Below are positions 8,595 through 19,229 of a stretch of DNA of 64,000 nucleotides, in pieces. The DNA comes from Burkholderia puraquae (GTDB taxonomy: Bacteria > Pseudomonadota > Gammaproteobacteria > Burkholderiales > Burkholderiaceae): positions 62,064 through 126,063 of the forward strand of contig NZ_NBYX01000004.1 in the NCBI RefSeq assembly GCF_002099195.1, given 5' to 3'. Positions within the stretch are counted from its first letter, which is position 1. Every line of letters begins with the position of its first letter. A program made the translations under genes and the position numbers. The notes below the pieces were generated by a model that did no database searches, had not been told where the DNA came from, and saw only the letters and a program-made list of their open reading frames with translations.

Positions 8595-10628
8595 ATGACC
8601 ATGCGCGCAGATCAATCGCACGCGGCGCGGCGGTATGGCGCTGGCGGCCCGCGGAGAAGTCGCCAGCGGGGGAGCGTCGCGGTCATGGCGACGATCTGGG
8701 CGCTGGTTGCGATTATCGTGCTGGGTGCGATCGACGTCGGCCATTTCTATGCTGAAAGACGTCGAATGCAAGCGGCGGCCGATTTGGCCGCGCTGTCAGC
8801 GGTGTCGCAAATTACTGCCGACTCGACTTGTCAGGCAGCAAAGACCGCTGCCGGTCAAATCGCCGACCCTTCGAAGAATCCGTTGCCGACGGGTTCGAGC
8901 GTCTCCGTGTCTTGCGGCATCTGGACCGCGCCTCAGGGCAGCGGCAGCGCGCAGTTCACCTGGATATCGGGAGACCCGATCAGCGGTGGCCAATGCGCCG
9001 GTCTGTCGGCCGGAACAGTCAATGGCCAATCGACCAATGCCGTTTGTGTCACGGTGGCCGAGCCGGTTGACGGGATATTTCGCGGTGGCGTCACGATCGG
9101 TGGATCCGCCATCGCCAAGAGCGTGCCGACTGATACCTTTACGCTGACCACGTCGCTGGCGACATTGAATGGCGGGTTGGCCAATCAGTTGCTCAAGGTG
9201 TTGACGGGGTCTCCGAATGCGCTGAGCCTGCAGGTCCTCGACTACCAGGGGCTGGCACAAGTCAACCTGAAACTGGCCGGCATTCTCGCCAATCTGCCGG
9301 TCGGCACGACCACGGGCGTATTGAATGGCACCGTGACGCTCGGGCAACTGGCCAACGCCGCAGTGCAGGCGGCGACACAGCAGAATCTGGTCGGGGCGAA
9401 CCTGAACGTCCTGAACGCGATTGTCGCTGCGCTCTGTTCCGGCAGCGTCTGCGGCGGTCCGCAGATCGCGCTCGGCCAGCTGGTTTCTGCTGCTACCGCC
9501 ACGGGAACCTCCGCCGTCAACGCCAGCGTCAATGCACTCGGATTGCTGTCGACCGCATTGCAGATCGCGAACGGCACGAGTTCGGTCAGCATTCCCAGCG
9601 TCACGGTTCAGACGCCCACCTTGCTCGCGCCGCTGCTGAACGTGAACGTGTCGGGTTCGGTCAAGCTCGGGGCGAATCCGCCGTCCACCGCGAGCGGTCC
9701 GCCGGGGCCGTCGAACTGCGGGACGTCCAATTGCACGACCAATACGTCGACCGCGCAGGGGAACATCTTCCTCAATACGTCGATATCGCTGCTGTCGACC
9801 TGTCCGACCGGCGGGCTGGTCTATCCGGGGGGCACGTGCCCGTCGGGTAGTCCCACGCCGCTTGCGGCGGTGCAACTGCCGATCACCGCCTATGTGGCAC
9901 CGGCAACGGCGGGCCTGGCGACGGTCACCTGTACGGCGGACGGCACGAAAAGGGCGACGGTGAACGTGCAGACCGGAGTGGTTGCCGTGTATCTCGGCGG
10001 CTCGGCGAATACGCCGATCAACCTCAATGCATCGAGCGGATATACACAGAACGGTAGCGCAACACCGATTACGCTGGCGTCCGTCAACCTGCAGAGCCTG
10101 CTTAACCTGTTGAACCTGGGTGGTCTGATTTCCGGATTGTCGACGTTGGTCAAGACCTTGACGTTAGGGCTCCTCGACCTGAGCCAGATCTCGGTCAACA
10201 TCAACCTGACGCCCGGACAGTTGACCATTCCCGTTGCCAATCAAAGTGCGACACCGTTGACGTTTACCTATCCTGGCCCGGGTTCATCCGCGTCTCCGAC
10301 TCCTGCATCGCCATACATGTTGAGCACCGGCACGGATCAGCTTCTGTCACCCGCGGTTCAAAGCGCACTTAACAGCGGCCTGTCGATCCAGTTGACCGCC
10401 AACAGCGGTTTGCTCGCATTGCTGGGCGGTGTTGTCACACCGGTGCTGAACGTCGTTCTCGGGCCCATTTTGTCGGCACTGGGAACTACACTCGTCCCGT
10501 TGCTGCTGCAGCCGATTGATTCGCTCCTGACCTCGGTCACGGGCCTGCTCGGCCTCAGCCTCGGGAATGCCTATGTCACGAACACACCGGACTCGATCAA
10601 ATGCGGCAATCCCATGCTGGTTCAATAA
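8595..10628 (+). CDS. tadG: TadG-like pilus assembly protein
   Basis: 677 aa. A basic N-terminus precedes one hydrophobic segment (residues ~30-50, ATIWALVAIIVLGAIDVGHF), the typical Flp/TadG N-terminal motif with the following RRRMQAAADLAALSA helix. The rest is a long Ser/Thr/Asn/Gly-rich extracytoplasmic region with several Cys pairs (e.g. SNCGTSNC) and many short hydrophobic leucine-rich stretches. At 677 aa it is longer than many TadG proteins, and it has no recognisable vWA domain. The start is 3 bp after the preceding gene. It is the last pilus gene of the operon. Confidence 0.85.
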   Translation: MTMRADQSHAARRYGAGGPRRSRQRGSVAVMATIWALVAIIVLGAIDVGHFYAERRRMQAAADLAALSAVSQITADSTCQAAKTAAGQIADPSKNPLPTGSSVSVSCGIWTAPQGSGSAQFTWISGDPISGGQCAGLSAGTVNGQSTNAVCVTVAEPVDGIFRGGVTIGGSAIAKSVPTDTFTLTTSLATLNGGLANQLLKVLTGSPNALSLQVLDYQGLAQVNLKLAGILANLPVGTTTGVLNGTVTLGQLANAAVQAATQQNLVGANLNVLNAIVAALCSGSVCGGPQIALGQLVSAATATGTSAVNASVNALGLLSTALQIANGTSSVSIPSVTVQTPTLLAPLLNVNVSGSVKLGANPPSTASGPPGPSNCGTSNCTTNTSTAQGNIFLNTSISLLSTCPTGGLVYPGGTCPSGSPTPLAAVQLPITAYVAPATAGLATVTCTADGTKRATVNVQTGVVAVYLGGSANTPINLNASSGYTQNGSATPITLASVNLQSLLNLLNLGGLISGLSTLVKTLTLGLLDLSQISVNINLTPGQLTIPVANQSATPLTFTYPGPGSSASPTPASPYMLSTGTDQLLSPAVQSALNSGLSIQLTANSGLLALLGGVVTPVLNVVLGPILSALGTTLVPLLLQPIDSLLTSVTGLLGLSLGNAYVTNTPDSIKCGNPMLVQ

Positions 10629-10721
10629 ATGCCTGAATGTTCTGTCATCAAAGCAGGTGGCGTCGCTGCCGTCTGCAATCGCTCACTGAACTGCAATGCC
10701 GTGCAACTCGTCAATTACTGA

Positions 10722-12128
<1,407 letters not shown>

Positions 12129-12182
12129 TTAATGAGATAAAATCGCGCTGAATTACAACGACTCGGGCGGGAATAGAACTTC

Positions 12183-12890
12183 ATGAGCCATATGACGGGG
12201 TTGGGAAAGGCGTGCGTGTTGCTCGCCGTGGTGGGAGGCATGCAGGGCGCTTATGCGCAGAGCCTGGCGGACAGCGGTTCGCCGGCAGTACAGCAGGCGT
12301 CGGCGCCGGTGGCCGCGATTCCGGTGATCGATTCGCAGGCACAGACGCCGCTGCAGCCGCAGGCGGGCGAGTCGACGGGGCCGAGCACGGTCGACGATTT
12401 GCAGCGCCAGATCCAGGCGCGCACGCTGACGGAAATGCGCACGAGCTACAACGGCAGCTACGGCGCGAGCCTGCTGTTCAACGTAAAGGATGGCGCGTAC
12501 TTCGTCGCGCTGTTCCAGCAGAAGGCGTTCTGGCGCGTGATCAAGACTTACGACGAAACGCGCGCGGAAGCGATCTATCGCGATTTCTCGCGCCAGGCGG
12601 AGCGGCTGTCCGTGAACGAATTGCGGGCAGCGAAGCTGGAGTCGCAGAAGGCGCAAATGGACAAGCAGATCGAAGTCACGCAGGATCGCGCGCGGCGCCT
12701 GCAGGCCGATATCTCGATCGCACGCCAGCAGCAGGCGGCAGTCGCGGATCGCCAGAAGAGCGTACGCAACGAGACGGCCGCATTGCAGGCGCAGCAGGCC
12801 GAGCTTCAGTCGCAACTGCGTGCGTTGCAACAGCAGGTGCGTTCGTTGCAGCGCGAGGCCGATGCAGGCCTGCCGACGACGGCGCGCTGA
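12183..12890 (+). CDS. Exported DUF2968-like protein with long coiled coil
   Basis: 235 aa. An N-terminal signal peptide ends near GGMQGAYA. A globular part at ~75-130 (TLTEMRTSYNGSYGASLLFN) is followed by a long Gln/Ala/Arg-rich coiled coil at ~145-230. The architecture and motif agree with my recollection of the DUF2968 family of Burkholderia. The role is unknown; it acts in the periplasm or at the envelope. A possible -10 (TGAGATAAAAT) sits at ~12133-12143, so it may have its own promoter. A bidirectional terminator separates it from hfq2. Confidence 0.85.
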   Translation: MSHMTGLGKACVLLAVVGGMQGAYAQSLADSGSPAVQQASAPVAAIPVIDSQAQTPLQPQAGESTGPSTVDDLQRQIQARTLTEMRTSYNGSYGASLLFNVKDGAYFVALFQQKAFWRVIKTYDETRAEAIYRDFSRQAERLSVNELRAAKLESQKAQMDKQIEVTQDRARRLQADISIARQQQAAVADRQKSVRNETAALQAQQAELQSQLRALQQQVRSLQREADAGLPTTAR

Positions 12891-12933
12891 ACCCGGCAGC
12901 GGTGCGGCGACATGCCGCGCCGGCCGCACAAGT

Positions 12934-12968
12934 AAAAAGGGCAAGCCGGTTGGCTTGCCCTTTTGCTT
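12934..12968. terminator. Bidirectional rho-independent terminator
   Basis: The perfect stem GGGCAAGCC/GGCTTGCCC with a short loop is flanked by AAAAA on the left and TTTT on the right. It can end both the DUF2968 gene (+) and hfq2 (-), which converge here. Confidence 0.9.
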
Positions 12969-13519
12969 TACTGGCCGTCCGGCACGATTCGCCGGCGGCG
13001 CGTCACGATCACCGGCCCGTTGCCGCCGCGCGAATCCGACGGCGATGCGCTGCCGGATGCGTCGCCGGCATCGCGCGGCGCACCGTAGCTTTCGCGCGGT
13101 TCACGGGGTTCGCGCGGGGCGCCGTAGCCTTCGCGCGGCTCACGCGAGCCGTAACCCTCGCGCGGTTCGCGGGAACCGTAGCCGCCGTCGCCGCGCGATT
13201 CGCGCGGGCCGCCGTGCGAGCCGTACGGGCTGTGACCGCCGCCTTCACGGCCGCCGGGGCGCCCGCCGGTGCGCGGCCCGCGGGGGCCGCTGCCGCCCGG
13301 GCGCGAGCCGCCGGTGTCGAGCTGGATCGTGGAAATCGCGCGCTTGTAGATGCCTTGCAGACCCACGGGGGTGCGCAGCATCACCAGGTACTGGTCGAAC
13401 GACTCGATACACCCCGTCAGACGAATGCCGTTGACGAGATAGATTTCAACGCGCTTACGTTCCTTGCGCGCCGAATTGATGAAGTCGTTTTGCGGATGGG
13501 ATTCTGCGGGATTGGCCAT
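12968..13519 (-). CDS. hfq2: Second RNA chaperone Hfq with long C-terminal tail (Hfq2)
   Basis: 183 aa from ATG 13519 ([13 protein letters not shown]). The frame is open further upstream, but only this start matches Hfq. Residues ~8-70 form the Sm core: Sm1 contains [20 protein letters not shown], and Sm2 contains YKRAIST where canonical Hfq has YKHAIST. The remaining ~110 residues are a Gly/Arg/Pro-rich, probably disordered tail with repeated [10 protein letters not shown] units and a closing VTRRRRI. Hfq pairs small RNAs with mRNAs; Burkholderia cenocepacia is known to carry such a long second Hfq beside a short one. The length and tail match Hfq2. Confidence 0.93.
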   Translation of the reverse strand: MANPAESHPQNDFINSARKERKRVEIYLVNGIRLTGCIESFDQYLVMLRTPVGLQGIYKRAISTIQLDTGGSRPGGSGPRGPRTGGRPGGREGGGHSPYGSHGGPRESRGDGGYGSREPREGYGSREPREGYGAPREPREPRESYGAPRDAGDASGSASPSDSRGGNGPVIVTRRRRIVPDGQ

Positions 13520-13812
13520 TGAGGTGCGGCAGGAGCCTGCGTCAGAGAATATGTTGTGCGTATGTGGCGTGTTCGTCCACAAGGTATTTGGCGGGATTCT
13601 ACCCTGTTCGATCGGGGAGCGCGAAGTCGTGATTGTGTCGAACCGTAACCCACTATAGACGTTCCAGCGCATTTTCGCGATTCGGCCGAACGGCTAATGC
13701 CATTTCGTTACGCCGCGTTACGACTCTCGCAGGGCCGTATCACCTTGGTTTGCGCGCGGCGCTTACATTGGTTGCGCGAGCCGGGCGGGCCGGTATATCA
13801 GGGATTCGGAGC

Positions 13813-14097
13813 ATGAACAAGAGGCGATGGGCAGGGTGGATCGGGGGCGTGGCGTTGCTGGCTTCCGGCAGTGCGATGGCGGGGCATGTCGACCTGTCGG
13901 TGGGCATCGGCGTACCGGTCGCGCCGGTCTATGTCGAACCGGCGCCGGTCTATGTGGCGCCGCAGCCGGCCGTGGTCGCCTATCCGGGCTACGGATACGG
14001 CTACTACGGCGATGACGACGATGATCGCTATCGCAAGTGGCGCAAGCACTATTACAAGCGTTGGCACCGGCACCATGGCGACGACGATGACGATTGA
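13813..14097 (+). CDS. Small exported protein with Asp- and His-rich C-terminus
   Basis: 94 aa from ATG 13813 (MNKRRWAGWIGG). A signal peptide ends at AMA. A Val/Pro/Tyr-rich stretch with two PVYV repeats is followed by a Gly-Tyr segment and a highly charged end of DDDDD, basic and His residues, and DDDDD again. It resembles small exported PXPV-repeat proteins common in Burkholderia; the function is unknown, and the acidic/His tail could bind cations. It converges with the DUF1571 gene 15 bp away. Confidence 0.8.
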   Translation: MNKRRWAGWIGGVALLASGSAMAGHVDLSVGIGVPVAPVYVEPAPVYVAPQPAVVAYPGYGYGYYGDDDDDRYRKWRKHYYKRWHRHHGDDDDD

Positions 14098-14112
14098 GCC
14101 CGCCGGCGCGCA

Positions 14113-15030
14113 TCAGAACGCGTAGTCGGGGTTTTTCGGGTCGAATGTGGCCTCGTCGAGCGTCGCCGGCGCGATTTTCTCGATGACGATCCGTTCGAAG
14201 ATCTTGCCGTCGTTGTCATAGGACTCGACGGTCCGGAAATAGGGCGCGTGCAGGTCGAGCCCGAGGACTTCCTTCTTCGCATAGAACTGCGGTCGGCCGG
14301 TCGGCGTTTCGTAGGTGAGCGTGACGACGCGCACGCCGCCGATCGTCCTGGCTTCCACATCGGTCGGCCGCTGCACGCCGGCTTCCACGTATTTCTTCCC
14401 TTCGGTCAGGTACAGGTTCGTGATGAACTCGGTGCCGAGATCCTTCACCTGATGATTCGACTGCGCACGCGCGAGTGCGCCGTCGAGTGCCGTCCACAGC
14501 GGAATCTTGCCGAGCAGGCCGCCGAGGTGGCCGTACATTTCGTCCTTGCGCTGCGTCGTGTCGTAGATGGTTTCCTGTCCGGCATGCGCGCCGCCCGGCA
14601 GCCATTTTGCATAGACGCGCAGCGGTTCGCGGGTGGTCTTCACGAGCATGCGGTCGGGCGTATCGGGCCATTTTCCGCTGATGCGCTCCTGGCGCACCAT
14701 CGTGAACTGGTACGACGGATAGCCGTTGGGACCGTTGCGGATATAAAGCGGTACGGCGAGCGGATCGAGTGCCTTGAAGAGCGCCGTGAGCGTTGCGTCA
14801 TCGAGTTGCGCGAGCGTGCCGCGTTGCGTGGCCGTGCGCAGCCAGCGCGCCTGCTGCGCGACCGGCTCGCGTGTGACTTTCGCGAGATCCGCCGGCAGAG
14901 CGACGCTCGCTGCCGCGCTCGCGGCGTCGGCCGTTTCCTGTGCATGCAGGCCCGCCTGTACGAGCGACAACAGGCAGGCGACTGCCACGGCGGCGGCATG
15001 CCGCACGTGGCGCTTCTTTCCTTCGTTCAT
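14113..15030 (-). CDS. Exported DUF1571-like protein
   Basis: 305 aa. A signal peptide (AAAVAVACLLSLVQAGLHA) is followed by a soluble domain with LYIRNGPNGYPSYQFTMVRQ, PLRVYAKWLPGGAHAGQE and a C-terminal half (AKKEVLGLDLHAPYFRT) that reads like a LolA/outer-membrane-lipoprotein carrier type of fold. I recall this as the DUF1571 family. It is periplasmic, of unknown role. ATG 15030 has GGGAGA upstream. It follows fadD by 29 bp on the same strand and may be cotranscribed with it. Confidence 0.85.
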   Translation of the reverse strand: MNEGKKRHVRHAAAVAVACLLSLVQAGLHAQETADAASAAASVALPADLAKVTREPVAQQARWLRTATQRGTLAQLDDATLTALFKALDPLAVPLYIRNGPNGYPSYQFTMVRQERISGKWPDTPDRMLVKTTREPLRVYAKWLPGGAHAGQETIYDTTQRKDEMYGHLGGLLGKIPLWTALDGALARAQSNHQVKDLGTEFITNLYLTEGKKYVEAGVQRPTDVEARTIGGVRVVTLTYETPTGRPQFYAKKEVLGLDLHAPYFRTVESYDNDGKIFERIVIEKIAPATLDEATFDPKNPDYAF

Positions 15031-15059
15031 CGACGGCGTCTCCCGGGGCGATGGATCGT

Positions 15060-16814
15060 TCAGCCTTGTTTCGCGGCCTTGATTTTGGCGAGTTCCTCGT
15101 CGCGCAGCGCGCGGCGCAGGATCTTGCCGACGTTCGTCTGCGGCAGCGCGTCGCGGAACTCGACGAATTTCGGCATCTTGTAGCCGGTCAGGTTCTTGCG
15201 GCAGTGCGCGAGCACGTCGTCGGCCGTCAGCGACGGGTCGCGGCGCACGACGAACACCTTGATCCGTTCGCCCTGTACCTCGTCAGGAATGCCGATCGCC
15301 GCGGCTTCGCTGATGCCCGGGTGCATCACGAGCACTTCCTCGATTTCGTTCGGATACACGTTGAAGCCCGACACGAGGATCATGTCCTTCTTGCGGTCGA
15401 TCAGGCGGATGAAGCCGCGTTCGTCCATCACGCCGATGTCGCCGGTGGCGAGCCAGCCGTCCGCGTCGATCACCTTGGCCGTCTCGTCGGGGCGCTGCCA
15501 GTAGCCGCGCATCACCTGCGGACCGTGCACGCACAGCTCGCCCGGTTCGCCGATGGGGGCCCAGGTGCCGTCCTCGCGGCGAAAGCGCACGACGGTGGAC
15601 GGTGCGGGCACGCCGATCGAACCGCTGAACGCGGCCATGTCGTTCAGGTCCACGGGGTTCATCGTGACGATCGGCGAGCATTCGGTCAGGCCGTAGCCTT
15701 CGACGACCGGCCGGCCCGTCACCTGCTGGAAGCGGTCCGCAACCGCACGCTGCATCGCCATCCCGCCCGCCATCGCGAGCTTCAGCTTCGAGAAATCGCG
15801 CTTGCGGAATTCCTCGTTGTCGAGGAACGCGTTGTACAGCGTGTTGATGCCGGTGATCCCGGTGAACGTCTCGTTGCGGATGATCTTCATCACCATCTTC
15901 ATGTCGCGCGGGTTCGCGATCAGGATGTTGCGCCCGCCGAGCCCCATGAAGATGAAGGCGTTCACCGTCAGCGAATAGATGTGATACAGCGGCAGCGGCG
16001 TGAGCACGGTTTCGACGTCGCCCGACACCTGGTCGGCGATCCAGGCCTTCGCCTGCAGCAGGTTCGCGATCAGGTTGCCGTGCGTGAGCATCGCGCCTTT
16101 CGCGACGCCGGTCGTGCCGCCCGTGTATTGCAGGAATGCGAGATCGTCGCGCGAGATCTGCACGGGCTGCGGCTTGCCGCGCGCACCGAGCGCGAGTGCG
16201 GAGCGCAACCGGATGGCCTGCGGCAAATGGTAGGCAGGCACGAGCTTCTTCACGTGCTTCAGCACGAAATTGATCAGGTGTCCTTTCGCATTGAAGCCGT
16301 CGGCGAGCAGGTCGCCGAGCGCAGTGACGACGATGTTCTTCACCTGCGTTTCCGGCAGTGCGTCCTGCAGCGTGCGCGCGAAATTCTCGAACACGACGAT
16401 CGTCTGCGCGCCACTGTCCTTCAACTGGTGCGCGAGTTCGCGCACGGTGTAAAGCGGATTGACGTTGACGACGATCGCGCCAGCCTTCAGCGTGCCGAAC
16501 AGCGCGACCGGATACTGGAATGTGTTCGGCAGCATGATCGCGACGCGGTCGCCGGGCTTGACGCCGAGGCTTTGCAGATACGACGCGAATGCGTCGACTT
16601 TCTGCGCGAGCGTGCGGTAAGTCATCGATGCGCCTGCGCTCACATAGGCGACGCGCTCGGCGAAGCGGCTCGTGCATTCGTCGAAGAACTGCACGAGCGA
16701 TGCGTATTGCGTGACGTCGATGTCGTGCGGGACGCCGGGCGGGTATGACGCGTACCAGATGCCGTCGGTGTTCGGCGGAACCTGGGCCGCTGCGGGTGCT
16801 GCGGAAGATGACAT
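15060..16814 (-). CDS. fadD: Long-chain-fatty-acid--CoA ligase (FadD type)
   Basis: 584 aa from ATG 16814 with GGAGA upstream; the longer open frame adds 23 unlikely residues. It is an ANL-superfamily adenylating enzyme: P-loop YTGGTTGVAKGAM (~residue 215), the YGLTECSP motif (~355), the hinge WLATGDIGVMDERGFIRLIDRKKDMILVSG split over ~440-470, and a C-terminal lysine in VGKILRR. It activates fatty acids to acyl-CoA for beta-oxidation. A PsrA-like TetR regulator lies 157 bp upstream on the same strand, fitting fatty-acid control. Confidence 0.93.
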   Translation of the reverse strand: MSSSAAPAAAQVPPNTDGIWYASYPPGVPHDIDVTQYASLVQFFDECTSRFAERVAYVSAGASMTYRTLAQKVDAFASYLQSLGVKPGDRVAIMLPNTFQYPVALFGTLKAGAIVVNVNPLYTVRELAHQLKDSGAQTIVVFENFARTLQDALPETQVKNIVVTALGDLLADGFNAKGHLINFVLKHVKKLVPAYHLPQAIRLRSALALGARGKPQPVQISRDDLAFLQYTGGTTGVAKGAMLTHGNLIANLLQAKAWIADQVSGDVETVLTPLPLYHIYSLTVNAFIFMGLGGRNILIANPRDMKMVMKIIRNETFTGITGINTLYNAFLDNEEFRKRDFSKLKLAMAGGMAMQRAVADRFQQVTGRPVVEGYGLTECSPIVTMNPVDLNDMAAFSGSIGVPAPSTVVRFRREDGTWAPIGEPGELCVHGPQVMRGYWQRPDETAKVIDADGWLATGDIGVMDERGFIRLIDRKKDMILVSGFNVYPNEIEEVLVMHPGISEAAAIGIPDEVQGERIKVFVVRRDPSLTADDVLAHCRKNLTGYKMPKFVEFRDALPQTNVGKILRRALRDEELAKIKAAKQG

Positions 16815-16971
16815 GACATGTCTCCGGTCTTTGCTCTCGGCGAGGGCAGGCGCTTCAGCGCCGGCCCTCGCCCCGTGCCGCACGGTCGATCGACGCGGGC
16901 GCCTCGACGCCTCGCATGACCGCGCGTTTCAATCAAATCGTGAACAGGACGCCGCGCGTGGCCCCGCGCGC

Positions 16972-17793
16972 TCAGTTCGTGGAATGCAGCGTCGCCGTAT
17001 CGGCGGTGGCCGCACCCGACTGCGGCAGCCCGAACGCTTCGCTCGCCCCTGCGTCGTCGAGCACGGCCGCGAAGATCGACAGTTGCGCGCTGTCGGGCAT
17101 CGGCGCTTTCAGCGCGGCGACGATCAGCGACGACAGTCGCGCGATCATCTGCACGTCGTTCATCGTGCGGCCTTGCGAGAACTCGTCGATCAGGCTTTCC
17201 GTTTCGGCGCCCGCGAGCGCGCCGGACAGCGCGCCGATCGCGAAGTGCAGGCGCCAGCCGAGCTCGGTGCGCGGCAGGTGCGGCAATGCACGCTGGAACG
17301 CGTCGAAGAAGCGGCCCGCGACGCTCGCATAGTGCGCGGTCAGGAAGTTGCGCACGAACGGCGACGGATCGGTGTACGCACGGCCGATCAGTCGCAGGAA
17401 CCCGGGCCCGCCGCGTTCGGGATTGCGCGATGCCTTCAGCGCGGGAATGAACATCGCGCCGAGCACGTGCTCGCAGGTGATGTGCATGCCGAGTTGCGCA
17501 TCGAAGCGGTCGAGGATGCCGAGGCGCTCCTGGTTGAGCTGGTCGAGCCGGCGCGACAGCATCGCGTGGATCAGCGCTTCCTTGCTGCCGAAGTGGTAGT
17601 TGACCGCGGCGAGATTGACCGCTGCGCGCGAGGTGATCTGGCGCATCGACATCGCCTCGAAGCCATGCTCGATGAACAGGTCCTCGGCGGCATCGAGGAT
17701 GCGCGCCTTCGTCCCGCCGGTCTGCCGAGTGCCGGATGACCGCGCCCCGGACGGCCGTCCCGCGGATGGCCGCCCCTCCTGACTTACTGCCAT
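16972..17793 (-). CDS. TetR-family regulator, PsrA-like
   Basis: 273 aa. After a Ser/Gly/Arg-rich leader, residues ~28-75 form a TetR helix-turn-helix (LFIEHGFEAMSMRQITSRAA, then VNLAAVNYHFGSKEALIHAM). This is close to Pseudomonas PsrA, a fatty-acid-responsive repressor/activator, as I remember its sequence. The C-terminal ligand domain is also PsrA-like. It lies upstream of fadD on the same strand, and a PsrA-type site is visible in its own upstream region. Control of fatty-acid catabolism is therefore likely but inferred. Confidence 0.88.
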   Translation of the reverse strand: MAVSQEGRPSAGRPSGARSSGTRQTGGTKARILDAAEDLFIEHGFEAMSMRQITSRAAVNLAAVNYHFGSKEALIHAMLSRRLDQLNQERLGILDRFDAQLGMHITCEHVLGAMFIPALKASRNPERGGPGFLRLIGRAYTDPSPFVRNFLTAHYASVAGRFFDAFQRALPHLPRTELGWRLHFAIGALSGALAGAETESLIDEFSQGRTMNDVQMIARLSSLIVAALKAPMPDSAQLSIFAAVLDDAGASEAFGLPQSGAATADTATLHSTN

Positions 17794-17836
17794 GTCCCGC
17801 CTCCCATGCCGGTCGCCCGGCCGCGAACTGGTGATT

Positions 17837-17863
17837 TGTTTGTCTGATTCAAACAGTCGTTTT
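17837..17863. promoter_or_regulatory. Candidate autoregulatory operator of the PsrA-like regulator
   Basis: The region contains TGTTTG-N7-CAAACA (17837-17855) and, overlapping it, CAAAC-AGTC-GTTTT (17850-17863). The second closely matches the published Pseudomonas PsrA motif (G/C)AAAC-N2-4-GTTT(G/C), apart from the last base. It lies ~45-70 bp upstream of the TetR start in otherwise AT-rich DNA. Confidence 0.5.
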
Positions 17864-18008
17864 TATTAAGATAAAAAAACGCGGACGGAGCGGGCAAGCG
17901 GGGAATCTGGACAAATTCCTCTAGTTCGATGTGCGAATGCGGAAAGAATCGCGCGTGCCCTCGACAGGGCGCGGCACGCGCGATGGTGCGATGCGGCAAT
18001 GCGCGGGT

Positions 18009-19229
18009 TCAGCCGACCGTGCTACGCGTATTGACCGATTGCGTCATGTCGATGCCGCGCCGCTCGCGGCTGAACAGGATCAGCACGGCGATCACGACGG
18101 CGACGATGCCGGCCACGAGCGCGAGTGCGAAACTGTAATTGTTGTCGTGCGAAACGGCGAGCGAGGCCTGCATCGTCGCATTGCCCGACGCGAGCAGGTT
18201 GCCGAGCTGGTAGACCACGCCGGGGAAGGTCGCGCGGATCTCGTCGGGCGAGATCTCGTTCAGGTGAACCGGGATCACGCCCCACGCACCCTGCACCGAG
18301 ATCTGCATCAGGAACGCACCCGCGGCGAGCGCTACCGGGCCGCTCGAGAACGCCCACAGCGGCAGCACGGGCAGGGCGATCAACGCTGCGATGAAGATGG
18401 CGCGACGCCGGCCGATCCGCTCGGAGATCGCGCCGAACGACAGGCCGCCGACGATGGCCCCGATGTTCAGCACGATCGTGATCCATGACACGGTATGCGG
18501 ATCGAAGTGATGTTGTTCGCGCAGGAACGTCGGATAGAGATCCTGCGTGCCGTGCGAGAAGAAGTTGAACGCGGTCATCAGCACGATCGCGTAGATCGTG
18601 AGCTTCCAGTTCTGCTGCAGCGTGGTTCCAAGGCTCGGGCGCGGGCGCTTCTCCATCTGTTTCCATGCCGGCGATTCGGGCACGTGTGCGCGCACGTACA
18701 GCACGAGCAGCGCGGGCAGCACACCGACCATGAACATCCCGCGCCAGCCGATGTACTGGTAGAACAGGCCGAACACGACGGATGCAAGCAGGTAGCCGCT
18801 CGGATAGCCGGCCTGCAGCAGCCCCGACACGAAGCCGCGCGCATGGGTCGGCACGGTTTCCATCGTCAGCGCGGAGCCGACACCCCATTCGCCGCCCATC
18901 GCGACGCCGAACAACGCGCGCAGCACGAGCAGCGCGGTCAGGCTCGGCGCGAAACCCGACGCGAGTTCGAGCAGCGAGTAGCACGCGATGTTGACCATCA
19001 GCGTCGGGCGGCGGCCGAAGCGATCGGCGAGCCGGCCGAAGATCAGCGCGCCGAGCGGGCGCATCGCGAGCGTCAGTGTGAGCGCGAACGCGACGGCAGG
19101 GATCGTCGACCCGAATTCGGCGGCGATGTCCTTCAGCACGAAGACCATCAGGAAGAAATCGAACGCGTCGAGTGTCCAGCCCAGGTAGGCGGCGATCGTG
19201 ACGTTGCGTTGTTCGCGGGTCCAGCTCAT
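18009..19229 (-). CDS. MFS metabolite:proton symporter
   Basis: 406 aa from ATG 19229 (MSWTREQRNVTIAAYLGW). Twelve membrane segments are apparent, with the MFS A-motif-like loop GRLADRFGRRPTL after TM2 and a repeat-half loop SERIGRRRAIF. The start LGWTLDAFDFFLMVFVLKDIA is characteristic of the sialate/lactate (SHS) and organic-acid symporter branch. The substrate cannot be read from the sequence. The open frame upstream of the chosen start has no membrane character and was excluded. Confidence 0.9.
   Translation of the reverse strand: MSWTREQRNVTIAAYLGWTLDAFDFFLMVFVLKDIAAEFGSTIPAVAFALTLTLAMRPLGALIFGRLADRFGRRPTLMVNIACYSLLELASGFAPSLTALLVLRALFGVAMGGEWGVGSALTMETVPTHARGFVSGLLQAGYPSGYLLASVVFGLFYQYIGWRGMFMVGVLPALLVLYVRAHVPESPAWKQMEKRPRPSLGTTLQQNWKLTIYAIVLMTAFNFFSHGTQDLYPTFLREQHHFDPHTVSWITIVLNIGAIVGGLSFGAISERIGRRRAIFIAALIALPVLPLWAFSSGPVALAAGAFLMQISVQGAWGVIPVHLNEISPDEIRATFPGVVYQLGNLLASGNATMQASLAVSHDNNYSFALALVAGIVAVVIAVLILFSRERRGIDMTQSVNTRSTVG

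Noticed and set aside
10629..10721. 30-codon frame directly after tadG
   Set aside because: No ribosome site and no recognisable sequence feature; probably leader of the sigma-54 regulator mRNA.
13045..13200. Short repeats in the hfq2 tail that could be taken for a repeat array
   Set aside because: They are coding repeats in frame ([12 protein letters not shown]), without unique spacers, so not CRISPR.
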